Position numbers and translations under genes: made by a program. The notes under the pieces are model-generated. The model was given only the letters and a program-made list of their open reading frames with translations, ran no database searches and was not told the DNA's origin. 64,000 nucleotides of DNA, taken from Bacillus swezeyi. GTDB lineage: Bacteria; Bacillota; Bacilli; Bacillales; Bacillaceae. Shown one piece after another: positions 28,393 to 38,310 of this stretch. Position 1 is the stretch's first letter. Each line of letters opens with the position of its first letter. Location of the stretch: assembly GCF_001969815.1 (NCBI RefSeq), contig NZ_MRBK01000012.1:1-64000 (forward strand), read 5' to 3'.

Positions 28393-28440
28393 CATTTTAG
28401 AACAACTGGCAATACTAACACAAAAAAAGGATGATTGGCT

Positions 28441-28764
28441 TTGAAAAAGAGGACATACTATGTTTCAGTTCAAGATGGAATGATTTCGCAAAGCGGGGAC
28501 GCTTCCCCTTGGGAGTTTGAAATTACGGCAAGCGATGAAGATGTCATCATTTTAAGAGAGTATTTTGATCAAATGCATTCTGAGGATTGGAGCAATTTTT
28601 TCCGGGCGCATGTGCCTGCTGTAGAGTACCATTATGACAGCTCCAATGACAAAATGGATGAGCTGCGGAAGGACATTTATTCAATGCTTTATCGTCTGGG
28701 CAATGAGGAAACAAAATCATTCATCAGTGAGCACGGCCTTGCTGAAATGAATTCGGTTGATTAA
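28441..28764 (+). CDS. Conserved hypothetical protein (about 107 aa)
   Basis: I do not recognise a named family. The soluble, acidic product starts KKRTYYVSVQDGMISQ and has an alternating beta pattern, then helices (EDVIILREYFDQMHSEDW) and a HVPAVEYHYD block. TTG 28441 is ten bases after aaagga; TTG 28435 is also possible. It is transcribed with ytkC, 48 bp downstream, which suggests a shared mRNA. Confidence 0.75.
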   Translation: MKKRTYYVSVQDGMISQSGDASPWEFEITASDEDVIILREYFDQMHSEDWSNFFRAHVPAVEYHYDSSNDKMDELRKDIYSMLYRLGNEETKSFISEHGLAEMNSVD

Positions 28765-28977
28765 AAGGAACTCAGGCATTTTAAAAAGCGTGAAAAGGAC
28801 GATACCGCCCGGGTTTGTCCGCCCTTGTATCCTCCTCATATGTATTGGGCAGAGCGAAAGGTGCACACGTTTTTAGCAAAAAAGATTTTCATGCTGGGAA
28901 CTGGATAAAATCACAACCGAACGAACCAATATATGATATGATGAGTGGAAGAAGCAAGGAAACGGATTTGAGGGATT

Positions 28978-29454
28978 ATGATGTACGAATTTAAAGATTA
29001 TTACCGTAATACGGTTCAGCTTTCTTTTGAAAAACATCCTTTTTCACAGAAACCAAAGCATGTATGGGTGATCTGCCGCTATCAAAATCAATGGCTTTTA
29101 ACAAATCATCAGGACAGAGGCTACGAATTTCCCGGCGGCAAAGTCGAGCCTAGGGAAAACGCCGAGGAAGCGGCTTTGCGGGAAGTGAAGGAAGAAACAG
29201 GTGCGGCGGTAAGGAAGCTGACATATCTCGGACAATATAAAGTTCTTGGCAGGGAAAAAGTGATTGTAAAGAACATATATTTTGCTGAAATCGATAAAAT
29301 TGAAAAACAGGACACGTACTATGAAACGAAAGGTCCGGTTTTGTTGAAGGACCTTCCGGAAGATATCGCCAAGAACAGAAAGTATAGTTTCATTATGAAA
29401 GATTCCGTCCTGACAATCAGTCTTGACAAGCTGAAAAAGGAAGGGATGGTCTAA
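28978..29454 (+). CDS. ytkD: Nudix hydrolase YtkD
   Basis: 158-residue Nudix enzyme with the full box GGKVEPRENAEEAALREVKEETGA (pattern GX5EX7REUXEEXGU). B. subtilis YtkD has been described as an 8-oxo-dGTPase type antimutator and RNA pyrophosphohydrolase-like enzyme. The start has tandem ATG codons at 28978 and 28981. The 213-bp gap upstream holds a TATGAT -10-like hexamer but no other clear feature. Confidence 0.9.
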   Translation: MMYEFKDYYRNTVQLSFEKHPFSQKPKHVWVICRYQNQWLLTNHQDRGYEFPGGKVEPRENAEEAALREVKEETGAAVRKLTYLGQYKVLGREKVIVKNIYFAEIDKIEKQDTYYETKGPVLLKDLPEDIAKNRKYSFIMKDSVLTISLDKLKKEGMV

Positions 29455-29456
29455 AG

Positions 29457-29486
29457 AAAAGGCCCCGCGCAAGCAGGGGCTTTTTT
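29457..29486. terminator. Bidirectional terminator between ytkD and ytlD
   Basis: aaaaggcccc / ggggcttttt-type symmetrical stem with a nine-base loop; T runs on both strands. Confidence 0.9.
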
Positions 29487-29492
29487 GAATGA

Positions 29493-30305
29493 TTACGTTC
29501 TTCCTTTCATCCATTTTCTTTCTAAAAGCTCGACGCCCTGATACATGATTGTTGCAAATACGGCGATGATCAAAAGGCTCAGCATGACAAGGGAGAAATT
29601 AAAAACTTGAAATCCGTAAATAATCATATAGCCGAGTCCTTGGCCAGATACTAAAAATTCCCCTACGATGACACCGACCCAGCTCAGCCCGACGTTTACT
29701 TTTAATGTGGAAATAATCGTCGGAATGGAGGCGGGCAGAATCACTTCCTTAAAAATCTCGCTTTTTTTAGCGCCGAATGTTTTCATGACCTTTAAATAGT
29801 TTTCATCAATCTCCTGAAATGAAGTATAGACGACAATAGTCGTAATAATGACGCTGATGATGGCGCCCATCGCAATGATGCTCGTGAGGCTGGGGCCAAT
29901 GGCAACGATAAGAATGGGGCCAAGCGCAACTTTAGGCATTGCATTTAAGACGACAAGATATGGGTCCAATATGTTGGAGAGCCTTGGAAACCACCATAAT
30001 AGAGCCGCCAGGAAAGTTCCGAGCAAGGTACCGGCAAGAAAGCCGAGAATGGTTTCAAACACAGTGACACCGATATGTCCAGGCAATGAACCATCACCCA
30101 TTTTCTCCAGGAAAAGCGCCCAGACGGCTGAAGGGGAGCTGAAGATGAGCGGATCGATCCATGCCATGCGGCTGGCCGTTTCCCATAGTGAGAAAAAAAT
30201 GATAAAAATCGCGGTTTGATAAAAGCGAACCCGTCTTTTTTCGGTTTGCTGCTTTTTTAAAAACGCCTGATGAAGGAAGTCAACTTTCTGTCTAGTGTTG
30301 TTCAA
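29493..30305 (-). CDS. ytlD: ABC transporter permease YtlD
   Basis: 270-residue binding-protein-dependent permease with about six helices and the EAA loop in [23 protein letters not shown]. It belongs to the nitrate/sulfonate/thiamine-precursor (SsuC/ThiX) class. Start TTG 30305 overlaps the end of ytlC and follows aaggag; an upstream ATG extension inside ytlC is a shadow. It works with YtlC and YtlA. Confidence 0.9.
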   Translation of the reverse strand: MNNTRQKVDFLHQAFLKKQQTEKRRVRFYQTAIFIIFFSLWETASRMAWIDPLIFSSPSAVWALFLEKMGDGSLPGHIGVTVFETILGFLAGTLLGTFLAALLWWFPRLSNILDPYLVVLNAMPKVALGPILIVAIGPSLTSIIAMGAIISVIITTIVVYTSFQEIDENYLKVMKTFGAKKSEIFKEVILPASIPTIISTLKVNVGLSWVGVIVGEFLVSGQGLGYMIIYGFQVFNFSLVMLSLLIIAVFATIMYQGVELLERKWMKGRT

Positions 30306-31062
30306 GGTGATTGAGCTCCTTCCATATGTTCTGAAAAAGGGACTGAAACTCCGGCTCCTGCCTTGCTTCAAACGGTGTCAGCATCTTTAAAGATTCAGGA
30401 ACTGCAAAAGTTTTATGAATGGTGCCGGGCTGTTTTGAAAAAAGCAGAATCCGGTCGCTCATGGCTATGGCCTCTCCGATATCGTGGGTGACGAGAACGG
30501 CTGTTTTTTGATAGGAATTCAACGTGTTGAAAACCAAGTCTTCAAGGTTTAGTTTTGTCTGATAGTCAAGGGCTGAAAAAGGTTCATCAAGCAGGAGGAT
30601 ATCCGGATCGACGGCAAGTGTCCGGGCGAGTGCCGCTCTTTGTCTCATACCGCCTGAGAGCTCCTTCGGATATTTGTTTTCAACTTGATAAAGTCCGAGC
30701 TTTTCCAATAGATGGAGCGCAGCCCGCTTTGTTTCTGCATTGAGTTTTTTCGAAATATGCAAGCCGATTAAGATGTTTTCCTCAATTGTTTTCCAGGGAA
30801 ATAAATAATCCTGCTGAAGCATGTAACCGATTTGCCGGTCTCTTTCATCGGGTTTCTGCCCTTCGATCAAAACACGTCCTTCAGTTGGAGACACGATGCC
30901 GGCAATGATTGAAAGCAACGTCGTTTTGCCGCATCCGCTTGGGCCGAGAAAAGAAACAAATTGTCCCTTTTCGACTTCAATACTGACATTTTCAAGTGCG
31001 GTTGTTTTTTCTTGCAGGGAAAAGTAAGTATGTGTGACATCCTGAACTTGTAAAAAAGACAA
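30292..31062 (-). CDS. ytlC: ABC transporter ATP-binding protein YtlC
   Basis: 256-residue ATPase: Walker [10 protein letters not shown], signature LSGGMRQR, Walker [14 protein letters not shown]-loop THD. Q-loop [10 protein letters not shown]. It resembles SsuB/ThiZ/TauB. Start TTG 31062 is seven bases after aggagg; the GTG nine bases further up overlaps that SD. It overlaps ytlD by 14 bp. Confidence 0.92.
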   Translation of the reverse strand: MSFLQVQDVTHTYFSLQEKTTALENVSIEVEKGQFVSFLGPSGCGKTTLLSIIAGIVSPTEGRVLIEGQKPDERDRQIGYMLQQDYLFPWKTIEENILIGLHISKKLNAETKRAALHLLEKLGLYQVENKYPKELSGGMRQRAALARTLAVDPDILLLDEPFSALDYQTKLNLEDLVFNTLNSYQKTAVLVTHDIGEAIAMSDRILLFSKQPGTIHKTFAVPESLKMLTPFEARQEPEFQSLFQNIWKELNHLEQH

Positions 31063-31074
31063 TGCGGCCACCTC

Positions 31075-32067
31075 CTAGTGATTTTTTGTGACCTTTTCGG
31101 CGATCTTTGTATTGACCAGCTCTTGATGAGATGTTTGTTTCGGCAGCTCGCCGGCTTCATCCATAATGGCTTGCAGCTGATTCCATTCTTCTTCATCCAA
31201 AACAGGATTCAGCGCAAAAGATTGCTGCTGTTTATACCGCTCAATTGAGGATTCGATAATTGAAAGCTCTGTATCTTTAAAGTAATCTTGAATGCTCGCG
31301 GCGGCTTCTTTTGAGGAATGAGACTCAACCCAGTTTTGAGCTTTATAGATCGCGCGGGTGAATTTTTCAGTTGTTTCCGCGTTTTTCTTTAAGTAGCTTT
31401 CTTTTGCCATAAATGTCGTATAGGGAATCCGGCCTGATTCTTTGCCGAAGGAGGCGACAATGCGGCCGATGCCTTCTTTTTCAAAAATGGAGGCCTGAGG
31501 TTCGAAAAGCTGAACGTAATCGCCCGTTCCGGAAGCGAAGCTGTTCGGGATATTGGCAAAATCAATCGTTTGGATCAGGTTGACATCTTTTTTAGGGTCA
31601 ATGCCTTTCTGTTTTAAGACAAATTCTCCCGCCATCTGCGGCATTCCGCCTTTACGCTGGCCGAGGAAGGTTTTATTTTTCAGCTGATCCCAGCTGAATT
31701 CATCTGTTTTGTCGCGGGAGACAAGAAACGTTCCGTCCGTCTGGGTAAGCTGAGCAAAATTAATGACGGGGTCGCTTGCACCTTGCGCATTCACATAGAT
31801 TGATGTTTCTGATCCGATAAGCGCGATATCGACGCCGTTGGATAACAGGGCAGTCATCGTTTTATCTCCGCCCCAAGTCGTTTTCAGATCGACCTCGATG
31901 CCTTCTTCTTTAAAAAAACCTTCTGATAAGGCGATATATAAAGGTGTATAGAAAACAGAACGGGTCACTTCCGCCAGCCGGACTTTTTCGGTTTTCTGTC
32001 CGCCGCAGGAAGCGAGGATAAACAGCATCAGGGTGAAGGATAATATGGTAAAAAAGAAACGCTTCAA
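31075..32067 (-). CDS. ytlA: ABC transporter substrate-binding lipoprotein YtlA
   Basis: 330-residue NMT1/ThiY-like lipoprotein; the signal ends FILASC with the lipobox Cys near residue 21. The N-terminal lobe carries FYTPLYIALSEGFFKEEGIEV, typical of thiamine-precursor, nitrate or sulfonate binders; the substrate cannot be told from sequence. Start TTG 32067 has aaaggagg nine bases before it. First gene of ytlA-C-D, divergent from ytmA. Confidence 0.9.
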   Translation of the reverse strand: MKRFFFTILSFTLMLFILASCGGQKTEKVRLAEVTRSVFYTPLYIALSEGFFKEEGIEVDLKTTWGGDKTMTALLSNGVDIALIGSETSIYVNAQGASDPVINFAQLTQTDGTFLVSRDKTDEFSWDQLKNKTFLGQRKGGMPQMAGEFVLKQKGIDPKKDVNLIQTIDFANIPNSFASGTGDYVQLFEPQASIFEKEGIGRIVASFGKESGRIPYTTFMAKESYLKKNAETTEKFTRAIYKAQNWVESHSSKEAAASIQDYFKDTELSIIESSIERYKQQQSFALNPVLDEEEWNQLQAIMDEAGELPKQTSHQELVNTKIAEKVTKNH

Positions 32068-32174
32068 ACCGATTTCCCTCCTTTGATTTCGGTTGTTTTC
32101 GGCATAAAATAGTTTATGTTAAATGCAAAACAGGTGTGAGGGACAGCTGCGGATTAAAAGAGGTGACATGATTA

Positions 32175-32975
32175 ATGTGGATAGAAAAAAGAAGATTCCC
32201 ATCACCGAATAAACAAGTGCGACTGTTTTCCGTCACATATTTTTCGCAAGGACTCAAGGTCAAGGGTTTATTGGCGGAACCGGCCGCTTCCGGGCATTAT
32301 GACGGGTTTTTGTATTTGCGCGGCGGCATTAAAAATGTCGGTATGGTCAGACCAGGACGGATCGTGCAGTTTGCATCACAAGGCTTTGTCGTTCTTGCCC
32401 CATATTACAGGGGCAATCAAGGCGGTGAGGGAGATGAGGATTTTGCCGGAGACGACCGTGAAGATGCCTTTGCCGCTTTCCGTCTGCTTCAAAAGCATGA
32501 ACTTGTGAAAGATGAACGGGTTCACATATTTGGATTTTCCCGCGGCGGGATCATGGGCATTTTAACGGCTATAGAAATGAAATCAGCTGCTGCTTCATTT
32601 GTTTCATGGGGAGGTGTGAGCGATATGGTCATGACCTATCGCGAGCGCAAGGATTTGCGGCGGATGATGAAGCGGGTCATCGGCGGCACACCTGAAAAAG
32701 CGCCGTCTGCATACGCTTGGCGGACCCCGTTTGACAAGCTGGACAGCATTGAAGCCCCGGTGCTATTGATTCATGGAGTGAATGATCAAAATGTTTCGAT
32801 CGAACATGCCCGCCGTCTTGAACACGAGCTGATCCAAAGAAGCAAATCAGTTGAAACTTGGTACTACAATCCATTTACCCATTACTTTCCTCCGAGAGAA
32901 AACAGGCGGATTGTGAGAGAGCTCGCGCAATGGATGAAGAGCAGATCATGGACAAGGTATGATAAACTGAAGTGA
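32175..32975 (+). CDS. ytmA: S9-type alpha/beta hydrolase YtmA
   Basis: 266-residue prolyl-oligopeptidase-like hydrolase. Nucleophile GFSRGG, Asp in HGVNDQN and His in FTHYF complete a triad; LAPYYRGNQGGEG is conserved before it. There is no signal peptide, so it is cytoplasmic. Start ATG 32175 follows agaggtg. ytmB follows 26 bp later, probably co-transcribed. The substrate is unknown. Confidence 0.9.
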   Translation: MWIEKRRFPSPNKQVRLFSVTYFSQGLKVKGLLAEPAASGHYDGFLYLRGGIKNVGMVRPGRIVQFASQGFVVLAPYYRGNQGGEGDEDFAGDDREDAFAAFRLLQKHELVKDERVHIFGFSRGGIMGILTAIEMKSAAASFVSWGGVSDMVMTYRERKDLRRMMKRVIGGTPEKAPSAYAWRTPFDKLDSIEAPVLLIHGVNDQNVSIEHARRLEHELIQRSKSVETWYYNPFTHYFPPRENRRIVRELAQWMKSRSWTRYDKLK

Positions 32976-33001
32976 ACAGAGAAAAAGGAGGGGGATTTAG
33001 A

Positions 33002-33244
33002 GTGGGAATGCCAGTTGAATTCAATACGATGATCGTGACAAAAGGAAAAGAAACACGGGTTGAGGAAAATTTATTTACGCTTGAAAAAGAAGGCTATCGC
33101 GTTTACCCTCTTCATGTACCGATAGAAGTCAGAAAGACAAAGCGCGGCGATATAACCGGAACTGCCCATGCGGAGCGTCTAGAATGGTCGGACGGGCGCA
33201 CTCATTTGACATACAGACTCGTTTCCTTAAATTCGACGAATTAA
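33002..33244 (+). CDS. ytmB: DUF2584 protein YtmB
   Basis: 80-residue basic protein starting MGMPVEFNTMIVTKGKE, with EGYRVYPLHVPIEVRKT and a C-terminal THLTYRLVSL; this matches the YtmB/DUF2584 family I recall. Start GTG 33002 is eight bases after aaggagggg. The open frame extends further upstream, but those codons contain the SD. Function unknown. Confidence 0.88.
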   Translation: MGMPVEFNTMIVTKGKETRVEENLFTLEKEGYRVYPLHVPIEVRKTKRGDITGTAHAERLEWSDGRTHLTYRLVSLNSTN

Positions 33245-33245
33245 A

Positions 33246-33284
33246 AAAAAGCCAAGGCGCGTATATGACGTCCTTGGCTTTTTT
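33246..33284. terminator. Bidirectional terminator between ytmB and the symporter
   Basis: aaaagccaagg / ccttggctttt stem with a 14-base loop; T runs on both strands. Confidence 0.88.
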
Positions 33285-33289
33285 GTATA

Positions 33290-34474
33290 TTATGCAGGCG
33301 CATCCTCTTCATTTCCAAGCCCTTTTTTGGAAGTCAGCTTGTGAATGAGCATCGTGAGAGCGCCGTCTCCCGTAACATTCGTAGCAGTGCCCAAGCTGTC
33401 CTGTGCAAGATAAAGGGCGATCATTAAGGAAACGCTTGTTTCATTAAAACCGAGCATGGACTGCAAAAGTCCGGCCGCAGCCATGACGGCTCCCCCTGGT
33501 GCGCCGGGAGCCGCAACCATTGTAATACCGAGCATTAAAATGAACGGCATCATCATTGAAAAAGTCGGTGTCTGACCGTTTAGGATCATGACGCCCATTG
33601 CGCAGCTTGTCAAAGTGATCGTACTCCCTGATAAATGAATATTGGCCAATAGCGGGACCGCAAAGTCAGCGACTTTTTGGCTGGCTCCTGTTTTCCTCAC
33701 TTGTCTGAGCGTCACCGGAATTGTTGCAGCTGATGACTGTGTGCCAAGCGCTGTAAAATAAGCCGGCGCCACAATTTTTAAAAGTGCGAGCGGATTTCTG
33801 CCATCGGCAAGACCCGCAGCCGTGTATTGAAGCAGGAGAATGACGAAGTGCAGCACAATAATCATAATAAATACTTTTGCAAATACGGATAAGATGGTCT
33901 GTACCTGGCCCCCGTACGTCATATTTGTGAAAATACCGAAAATATGAACGGGCAATAAAGGAATAATGATATATGAGATCAGCTTTTCAACGATCGTTTG
34001 AAATTCATCAAACGCATTTTTTAATGTTTTGCCAGGCAGGTAGGCAATACCGATACCCATGATAAAAGCGAAAATCAGCGCGCTCATGACGCTCATAAAA
34101 GGCGTCATTTCAATAGTGAAAAATCCGCTTTGCAGGACTTCTTCCGGATTTTTAAACTCTTGAAGCTGATGTCCGGAAATAATGGCAGGGAGCAGATTTG
34201 ATCCGACCAGATATGCCAAAAGACCTGCAATAATGGTTGAGCTATAGGCGATGCCGGCGGTAATGCCAAGGATTTTTCCCGCACCGCGGCCGATTTGTCC
34301 AATGCCCGGAATAATAAAAGCGATAATAATAAAAGGAATGACAAATTTAATAAAGCTTCCAAAAATATCATTGAACGTGGCGGCGGTTTTGACAAACCAA
34401 AGCGGTGCAAAGCTTCCAACGATAACACCAAGAACAATTGCCGTAATAATCCTCGGCAGTAATCCAAATTTCAT
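33290..34474 (-). CDS. Dicarboxylate/amino acid:cation symporter (SDF family)
   Basis: 394-residue member of the Glt/DctA (SDF) family. Landmarks are QSSAATIPVTL (serine-rich hairpin region), the helix MMMPFILMLGITMVAAPGAPGG, and GTATNVTGDGAL near the C-terminus in place of the usual metal- and substrate-binding motifs. It has eight membrane helices plus hairpins. The substrate (glutamate, serine, C4-dicarboxylate) cannot be set. SD aggagg precedes ATG 34474. I do not recall it at this position in B. subtilis 168. Likely monocistronic. Confidence 0.85.
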   Translation of the reverse strand: MKFGLLPRIITAIVLGVIVGSFAPLWFVKTAATFNDIFGSFIKFVIPFIIIAFIIPGIGQIGRGAGKILGITAGIAYSSTIIAGLLAYLVGSNLLPAIISGHQLQEFKNPEEVLQSGFFTIEMTPFMSVMSALIFAFIMGIGIAYLPGKTLKNAFDEFQTIVEKLISYIIIPLLPVHIFGIFTNMTYGGQVQTILSVFAKVFIMIIVLHFVILLLQYTAAGLADGRNPLALLKIVAPAYFTALGTQSSAATIPVTLRQVRKTGASQKVADFAVPLLANIHLSGSTITLTSCAMGVMILNGQTPTFSMMMPFILMLGITMVAAPGAPGGAVMAAAGLLQSMLGFNETSVSLMIALYLAQDSLGTATNVTGDGALTMLIHKLTSKKGLGNEEDAPA

Positions 34475-34564
34475 AGATGTGTCCTCCTGAAATATACAAA
34501 TGTTTTTAATATATTATCATATGAAAGCTTTCTTTTGTTAAAAATTAAAAAAGTCTGTATTTTC

Positions 34565-34594
34565 AAATAACAGCAGCGCATGATCACGCTGCTG
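34565..34594 (-). terminator. pckA terminator-like hairpin
   Basis: Minus-strand cagcagcg / cgctgctg stem with an eight-base loop followed by ttattt; the T run is weak. Confidence 0.6.
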
Positions 34595-34605
34595 CTGAAA
34601 TTGCT

Positions 34606-36189
34606 TTAAACAAGAGGGCCCCCGGCTTTTTCAATGTCATCAGTATTGGAAAATTTTTTGAAATTCTTTTTGAATTCATTTGCCAAAAGGATTGCTTTTT
34701 CCTCATAGGCTCTTTCATCTGCCCATGTTTTTGCCGGTTCAAGCACCTGGTCAGGGACTCCTGGAACGTGTGCTGGTGTATGAAGTCCGAAAATCCGGTC
34801 TGTCCTCATCTCAGTATGATCCAGCTCTCCTTCTATTGCGGCCTGCACCATCGCTCTTGTATGAGCCAGGCTCATTCTTTCACCGATACCGTAGCCTCCG
34901 CCGGTCCAGCCTGTATTGACAAGGAATACGCTGACACCGTGTTCGTCAATTTTTCTACCGAGCATTTCCGCATATACATGGGCCGGAAGCGGAAGGAAAG
35001 GGGAGCCAAAGCAGGTTGAAAATGTCGCTTCAGGGGAGGTGATGCCGCGTTCTGTTCCGGCAAGCTTGCTCGTATATCCGCTTAGGAAATGATACATGGC
35101 CTGTTCTTTCGTCAGCTTGCTGATCGGAGGAAGCACGCCGAATGCATCTGCCGTTAGAAATACAATGGTCTGCGGATGCGCGGCAATGCTCGGTTTGACA
35201 ATGTTGTCGATCGCATCTATCGGATAAGCGGCTCTTGTATTTTCCGTATAAAATGTGTCAGAGTAGTCCGGCTCTCCAGTCTCATCGTCAACGACGACAT
35301 TTTCCAGAACAGAACCGAAGCGGATCGCTTTATAAATCTGCGGTTCTTTTTCTTCGCTTAAATGAATGCATTTTGCATAGCAGCCGCCTTCAATATTAAA
35401 CACTCCTGTACTTGACCAGCCATGTTCATCATCACCGATCAGCCTCCGTTTCGGATCTGCCGAAAGCGTCGTTTTGCCTGTGCCTGACAAGCCGAAGAAG
35501 AGAGCGGTGCCGCCTTCTTCGCCAATGTTCGCCGAACAGTGCATCGGTAAAATGTTTTGTTCTGGAAGGAGGAAGTTCATAATGGAAAAAATCGATTTTT
35601 TCATTTCCCCGGCATATTCAGTGCCTCCGATTAAGATGGTCCTTTTTTCAAACGATACGATGATAAATGTTTCAGACCTTGTGCCATCAATCAGCGGATC
35701 GGCTTTGAAATTCGGTGCGGAAAGAATTGTAAAAGGTTTTTGACTCTCATTTTTTTCCTGGCCTTCTGGTCTGATGAACAGCTGTCTCGCGAACAGGTTA
35801 TGCCAGGCGAACTCATTGACAACGGTGATCGGAAGCCGGTATTTTTCATCCGCGCCCGCAAAACCTTCAAATACATACAGTTCATCGCGTTCCTTTAAAT
35901 AGCTGACCACTTTTGTGTAAAGCCGTTCAAAAGCGGCTTCTGGAATCGGCTGGTTTACAGCGCCCCAGTCGATTTTCACTTTTGTGCTTTCTTCTTCCAC
36001 GATGAATTTATCTTTTGGTGAACGGCCGGTATATGTACCGGTCGTCGCCCGTACGGCTCCTGAAGAGGTCAATACTCCCTCTTTGCGGTCAAGGATTTTT
36101 TCAACCAAGTGTGGAACGGATAAATTTAATTGAACGTTTTTGCCCGTTAATAACGCTTGTAAGTCAGTCGTTAAATCTACAGAGTTCAT
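34606..36189 (-). CDS. pckA: Phosphoenolpyruvate carboxykinase (ATP)
   Basis: 527-residue ATP-type PEPCK that makes PEP from oxaloacetate in gluconeogenesis. It has the kinase loop [11 protein letters not shown], the [14 protein letters not shown] block with catalytic Lys/His region, DDEHGW metal ligands, and [15 protein letters not shown] near the C-terminus. ATG 36189 follows aaggaagg. Two CcpN-like boxes upstream predict repression on glucose, as in B. subtilis. Confidence 0.96.
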   Translation of the reverse strand: MNSVDLTTDLQALLTGKNVQLNLSVPHLVEKILDRKEGVLTSSGAVRATTGTYTGRSPKDKFIVEEESTKVKIDWGAVNQPIPEAAFERLYTKVVSYLKERDELYVFEGFAGADEKYRLPITVVNEFAWHNLFARQLFIRPEGQEKNESQKPFTILSAPNFKADPLIDGTRSETFIIVSFEKRTILIGGTEYAGEMKKSIFSIMNFLLPEQNILPMHCSANIGEEGGTALFFGLSGTGKTTLSADPKRRLIGDDEHGWSSTGVFNIEGGCYAKCIHLSEEKEPQIYKAIRFGSVLENVVVDDETGEPDYSDTFYTENTRAAYPIDAIDNIVKPSIAAHPQTIVFLTADAFGVLPPISKLTKEQAMYHFLSGYTSKLAGTERGITSPEATFSTCFGSPFLPLPAHVYAEMLGRKIDEHGVSVFLVNTGWTGGGYGIGERMSLAHTRAMVQAAIEGELDHTEMRTDRIFGLHTPAHVPGVPDQVLEPAKTWADERAYEEKAILLANEFKKNFKKFSNTDDIEKAGGPLV

Positions 36190-36219
36190 AAAAAACCTTC
36201 CTTTGCGAATTTTTTAATG

Positions 36220-36230
36220 TGTATAACATT
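36220..36230. promoter_or_regulatory. CcpN-like box 2 (downstream of pckA start site)
   Basis: Minus-strand aatgttataca matches TRTGHYATAYW at 10 of 11 positions. It lies about 20 bp downstream of box 1 in the pckA leader. Confidence 0.6.
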
Positions 36231-36241
36231 AATGTAGAAAT

Positions 36242-36252
36242 AGTATAACACA
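36242..36252. promoter_or_regulatory. CcpN-like box 1 at the pckA -10
   Basis: Minus-strand tgtgttatact is a full match to TRTGHYATAYW and overlaps the probable -10 (tatact). The pair of boxes agrees with the known arrangement at B. subtilis pckA. Confidence 0.75.
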
Positions 36253-36383
36253 TTTATTCTTATAGTCTATACTGTTTCTTCAAATTTCGTTCGGGTTTTT
36301 TCTTTAAAGAGATGACGCAAATTTTATCGGCCGATATTGACATGGCAAGCCATTTTAAGATAAGATATTTCATTGAGCGGATA

Positions 36384-36580
36384 CTCTTATCCCGAGCTGG
36401 CGGAGGGACAGGCCCTATGAAGCCCAGCAACCGGTTTCTCTCTATATAAAGGATGTAAACAGCTTTTGAGATAACTACGGTGCTAACCTGATGCAAGGTG
36501 TTGAATACCTTGAGCGATAAGAGTGAAAGGCACGCAATACAAGACCCTTTCCTCAGTGAATAGGAAAAGGTTTTTTTATT
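36384..36580 (+). promoter_or_regulatory. SAM-I (S-box) riboswitch of metK
   Basis: P1 arms ctcttatc (36384-36391) and gataagag (36516-36523) enclose S-box hallmarks: gagggacaggccc, agcaacc and ggtgctaacctg. A terminator follows (cctttcct / aggaaaagg, then seven T, to 36577). High SAM should close the aptamer and stop metK transcription. Confidence 0.96.
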
Positions 36581-36875
36581 GCATAAATCCATATACAAAA
36601 ACTGCCGAAAAAAAAATCATGCCTTCAGGATGAAGGTACTGGGCGTTTTTCACAGGACGTGAAAAGCTGCAGCCGGACAACCGTGCAGGAGAAGACTTGA
36701 GCTGCATCTGCAGAAGGGGAATACCGGCGCAGAATCTCGTTAAGAATAGAGAATATGGAAATTCTTTCAAAATGAGAGGGTATGAAGCCCAAGTACATCA
36801 TGGGAACATAAGAGGGATGAGTTCCGTATCATATTTAAGGTCACGGCTGATCTTCATATACAGGAGGAAAATAAA
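36581..36875 (+). promoter_or_regulatory. Long metK leader between S-box terminator and start codon
   Basis: About 295 nt with no recognised function. It can form several hairpins: ccttca/tgaagg, ttttcac/gtgaaaa, and ctgca/tgcag pairs near 36667-36713 that are mutually exclusive. It also holds an SD-led TTG frame (36697-36879) ending in ATGA over the metK start. No T-box or second S-box motif is seen. Confidence 0.5.
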
Positions 36876-38078
36876 ATGAGCAAAAATCGTCGGTTATTTA
36901 CTTCAGAGTCAGTTACGGAGGGACATCCGGACAAAATTTGTGATCAGATTTCGGATAGTATATTAGACGAAATTTTAAAGAAAGATCCGAATGCCCGCGT
37001 TGCATGCGAAACATCTGTGACGACCGGATTGGTGCTGGTAAGCGGTGAAATTACGACGTCAACATACGTGGATATTCCGAAAACAGTCCGCGAAACGATT
37101 AAAGAAATAGGATACACACGCGCAAAGTACGGCTTTGATGCTGAAACATGCGCGGTATTAACGTCTATAGATGAGCAGTCTCCTGATATTGCGATGGGAG
37201 TGGATCAAGCGCTTGAAGCTCGTGAAGGAGAGATGAGCGACGCTGAAATTGAAGCGATCGGAGCTGGGGACCAAGGTTTGATGTTTGGGTATGCCTGCAA
37301 TGAGACAAAGGAACTGATGCCTCTGCCGATTTCTCTTGCTCATAAATTGTCCCGCCGTTTAACAGAAGTTCGGAAAGAGGAGATCCTTCCATATTTGCGT
37401 CCGGACGGCAAAACACAAGTGACCGTTGAATATGATGAGAATAATAAACCGATTCGCATTGATACAATCGTTATTTCAACACAGCATCATCCGGAAATTT
37501 CACTTGAGCAGATTCAGCGCAATCTGAAAGAACACGTGATTAACCCGGTTGTTCCAAAAGACTTGATCGATGAAAATACCAAATATTTTATTAATCCGAC
37601 TGGCCGTTTTGTCATCGGGGGGCCGCAAGGAGATGCCGGTTTGACAGGACGGAAAATCATTGTTGACACATACGGCGGATATGCCCGCCACGGAGGAGGC
37701 GCGTTTTCTGGGAAAGACGCGACAAAAGTTGACAGATCTGCAGCTTATGCAGCGAGATATGTAGCGAAAAACATCGTGGCTGCAGGGCTTGCTGATTCAT
37801 GTGAAGTTCAGCTTGCTTATGCGATCGGCGTCGCTCAGCCTGTGTCCATTTCAATTGATACATTCGGCACAGGAAAAGCGAGCGAAGAGAAATTGATTGA
37901 AGTGGTTCGCAAAAACTTTGATTTGAGACCTGCCGGCATCATCAAAATGCTTGATCTGCGCCGTCCGATCTACAAACAAACGGCAGCTTACGGACATTTT
38001 GGACGCCTTGATCTTGATCTGCCTTGGGAGCGCACAGATAAAGCAGATCAGCTTCGCAAAGAGGCGCTAGGAGAATAA
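36876..38078 (+). CDS. metK: S-adenosylmethionine synthetase
   Basis: 400-residue MAT that makes SAM from methionine and ATP. Conserved blocks: [14 protein letters not shown] near residue 16, [12 protein letters not shown] near 115, and [22 protein letters not shown] 36876 follows aggagg. It is controlled by its own product through the S-box. Together with luxS and the metQ-type lipoprotein it forms the sulfur/methyl theme of the window. Confidence 0.97.
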   Translation: MSKNRRLFTSESVTEGHPDKICDQISDSILDEILKKDPNARVACETSVTTGLVLVSGEITTSTYVDIPKTVRETIKEIGYTRAKYGFDAETCAVLTSIDEQSPDIAMGVDQALEAREGEMSDAEIEAIGAGDQGLMFGYACNETKELMPLPISLAHKLSRRLTEVRKEEILPYLRPDGKTQVTVEYDENNKPIRIDTIVISTQHHPEISLEQIQRNLKEHVINPVVPKDLIDENTKYFINPTGRFVIGGPQGDAGLTGRKIIVDTYGGYARHGGGAFSGKDATKVDRSAAYAARYVAKNIVAAGLADSCEVQLAYAIGVAQPVSISIDTFGTGKASEEKLIEVVRKNFDLRPAGIIKMLDLRRPIYKQTAAYGHFGRLDLDLPWERTDKADQLRKEALGE

Positions 38079-38087
38079 CAACCGCAT

Positions 38088-38115
38088 AGCCGCTTAACTA
38101 AGCGGCTTTACTTTA
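38088..38115 (+). terminator. metK terminator
   Basis: agccgctta / taagcggct stem followed by T-rich sequence. Confidence 0.85.
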
Positions 38116-38310
38116 TTTTTCGACGGCGGCACGGGCTGCTATTAAAACTTGAAAAACTTCCGGATTTCATATGTTTGTTTTTTTATTGAAAACAAGTATT
38201 TTAATTTGAGCATTTTTCAAGTTTTTTGAAACGTTTTTCTTTAAATACATGTCTAATCAAGCAGCAGATCTTAATGTCTGCATGAAATTTTAAAAATCGG
38301 AGGCAATACT

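Noticed and set aside
28764-28860. Minus-strand frame starting MRRIQGRTNPGG upstream of ytkD
   Set aside because: No SD before its ATG, and it runs into the 3' end of the gene at 28441; no family recognised.
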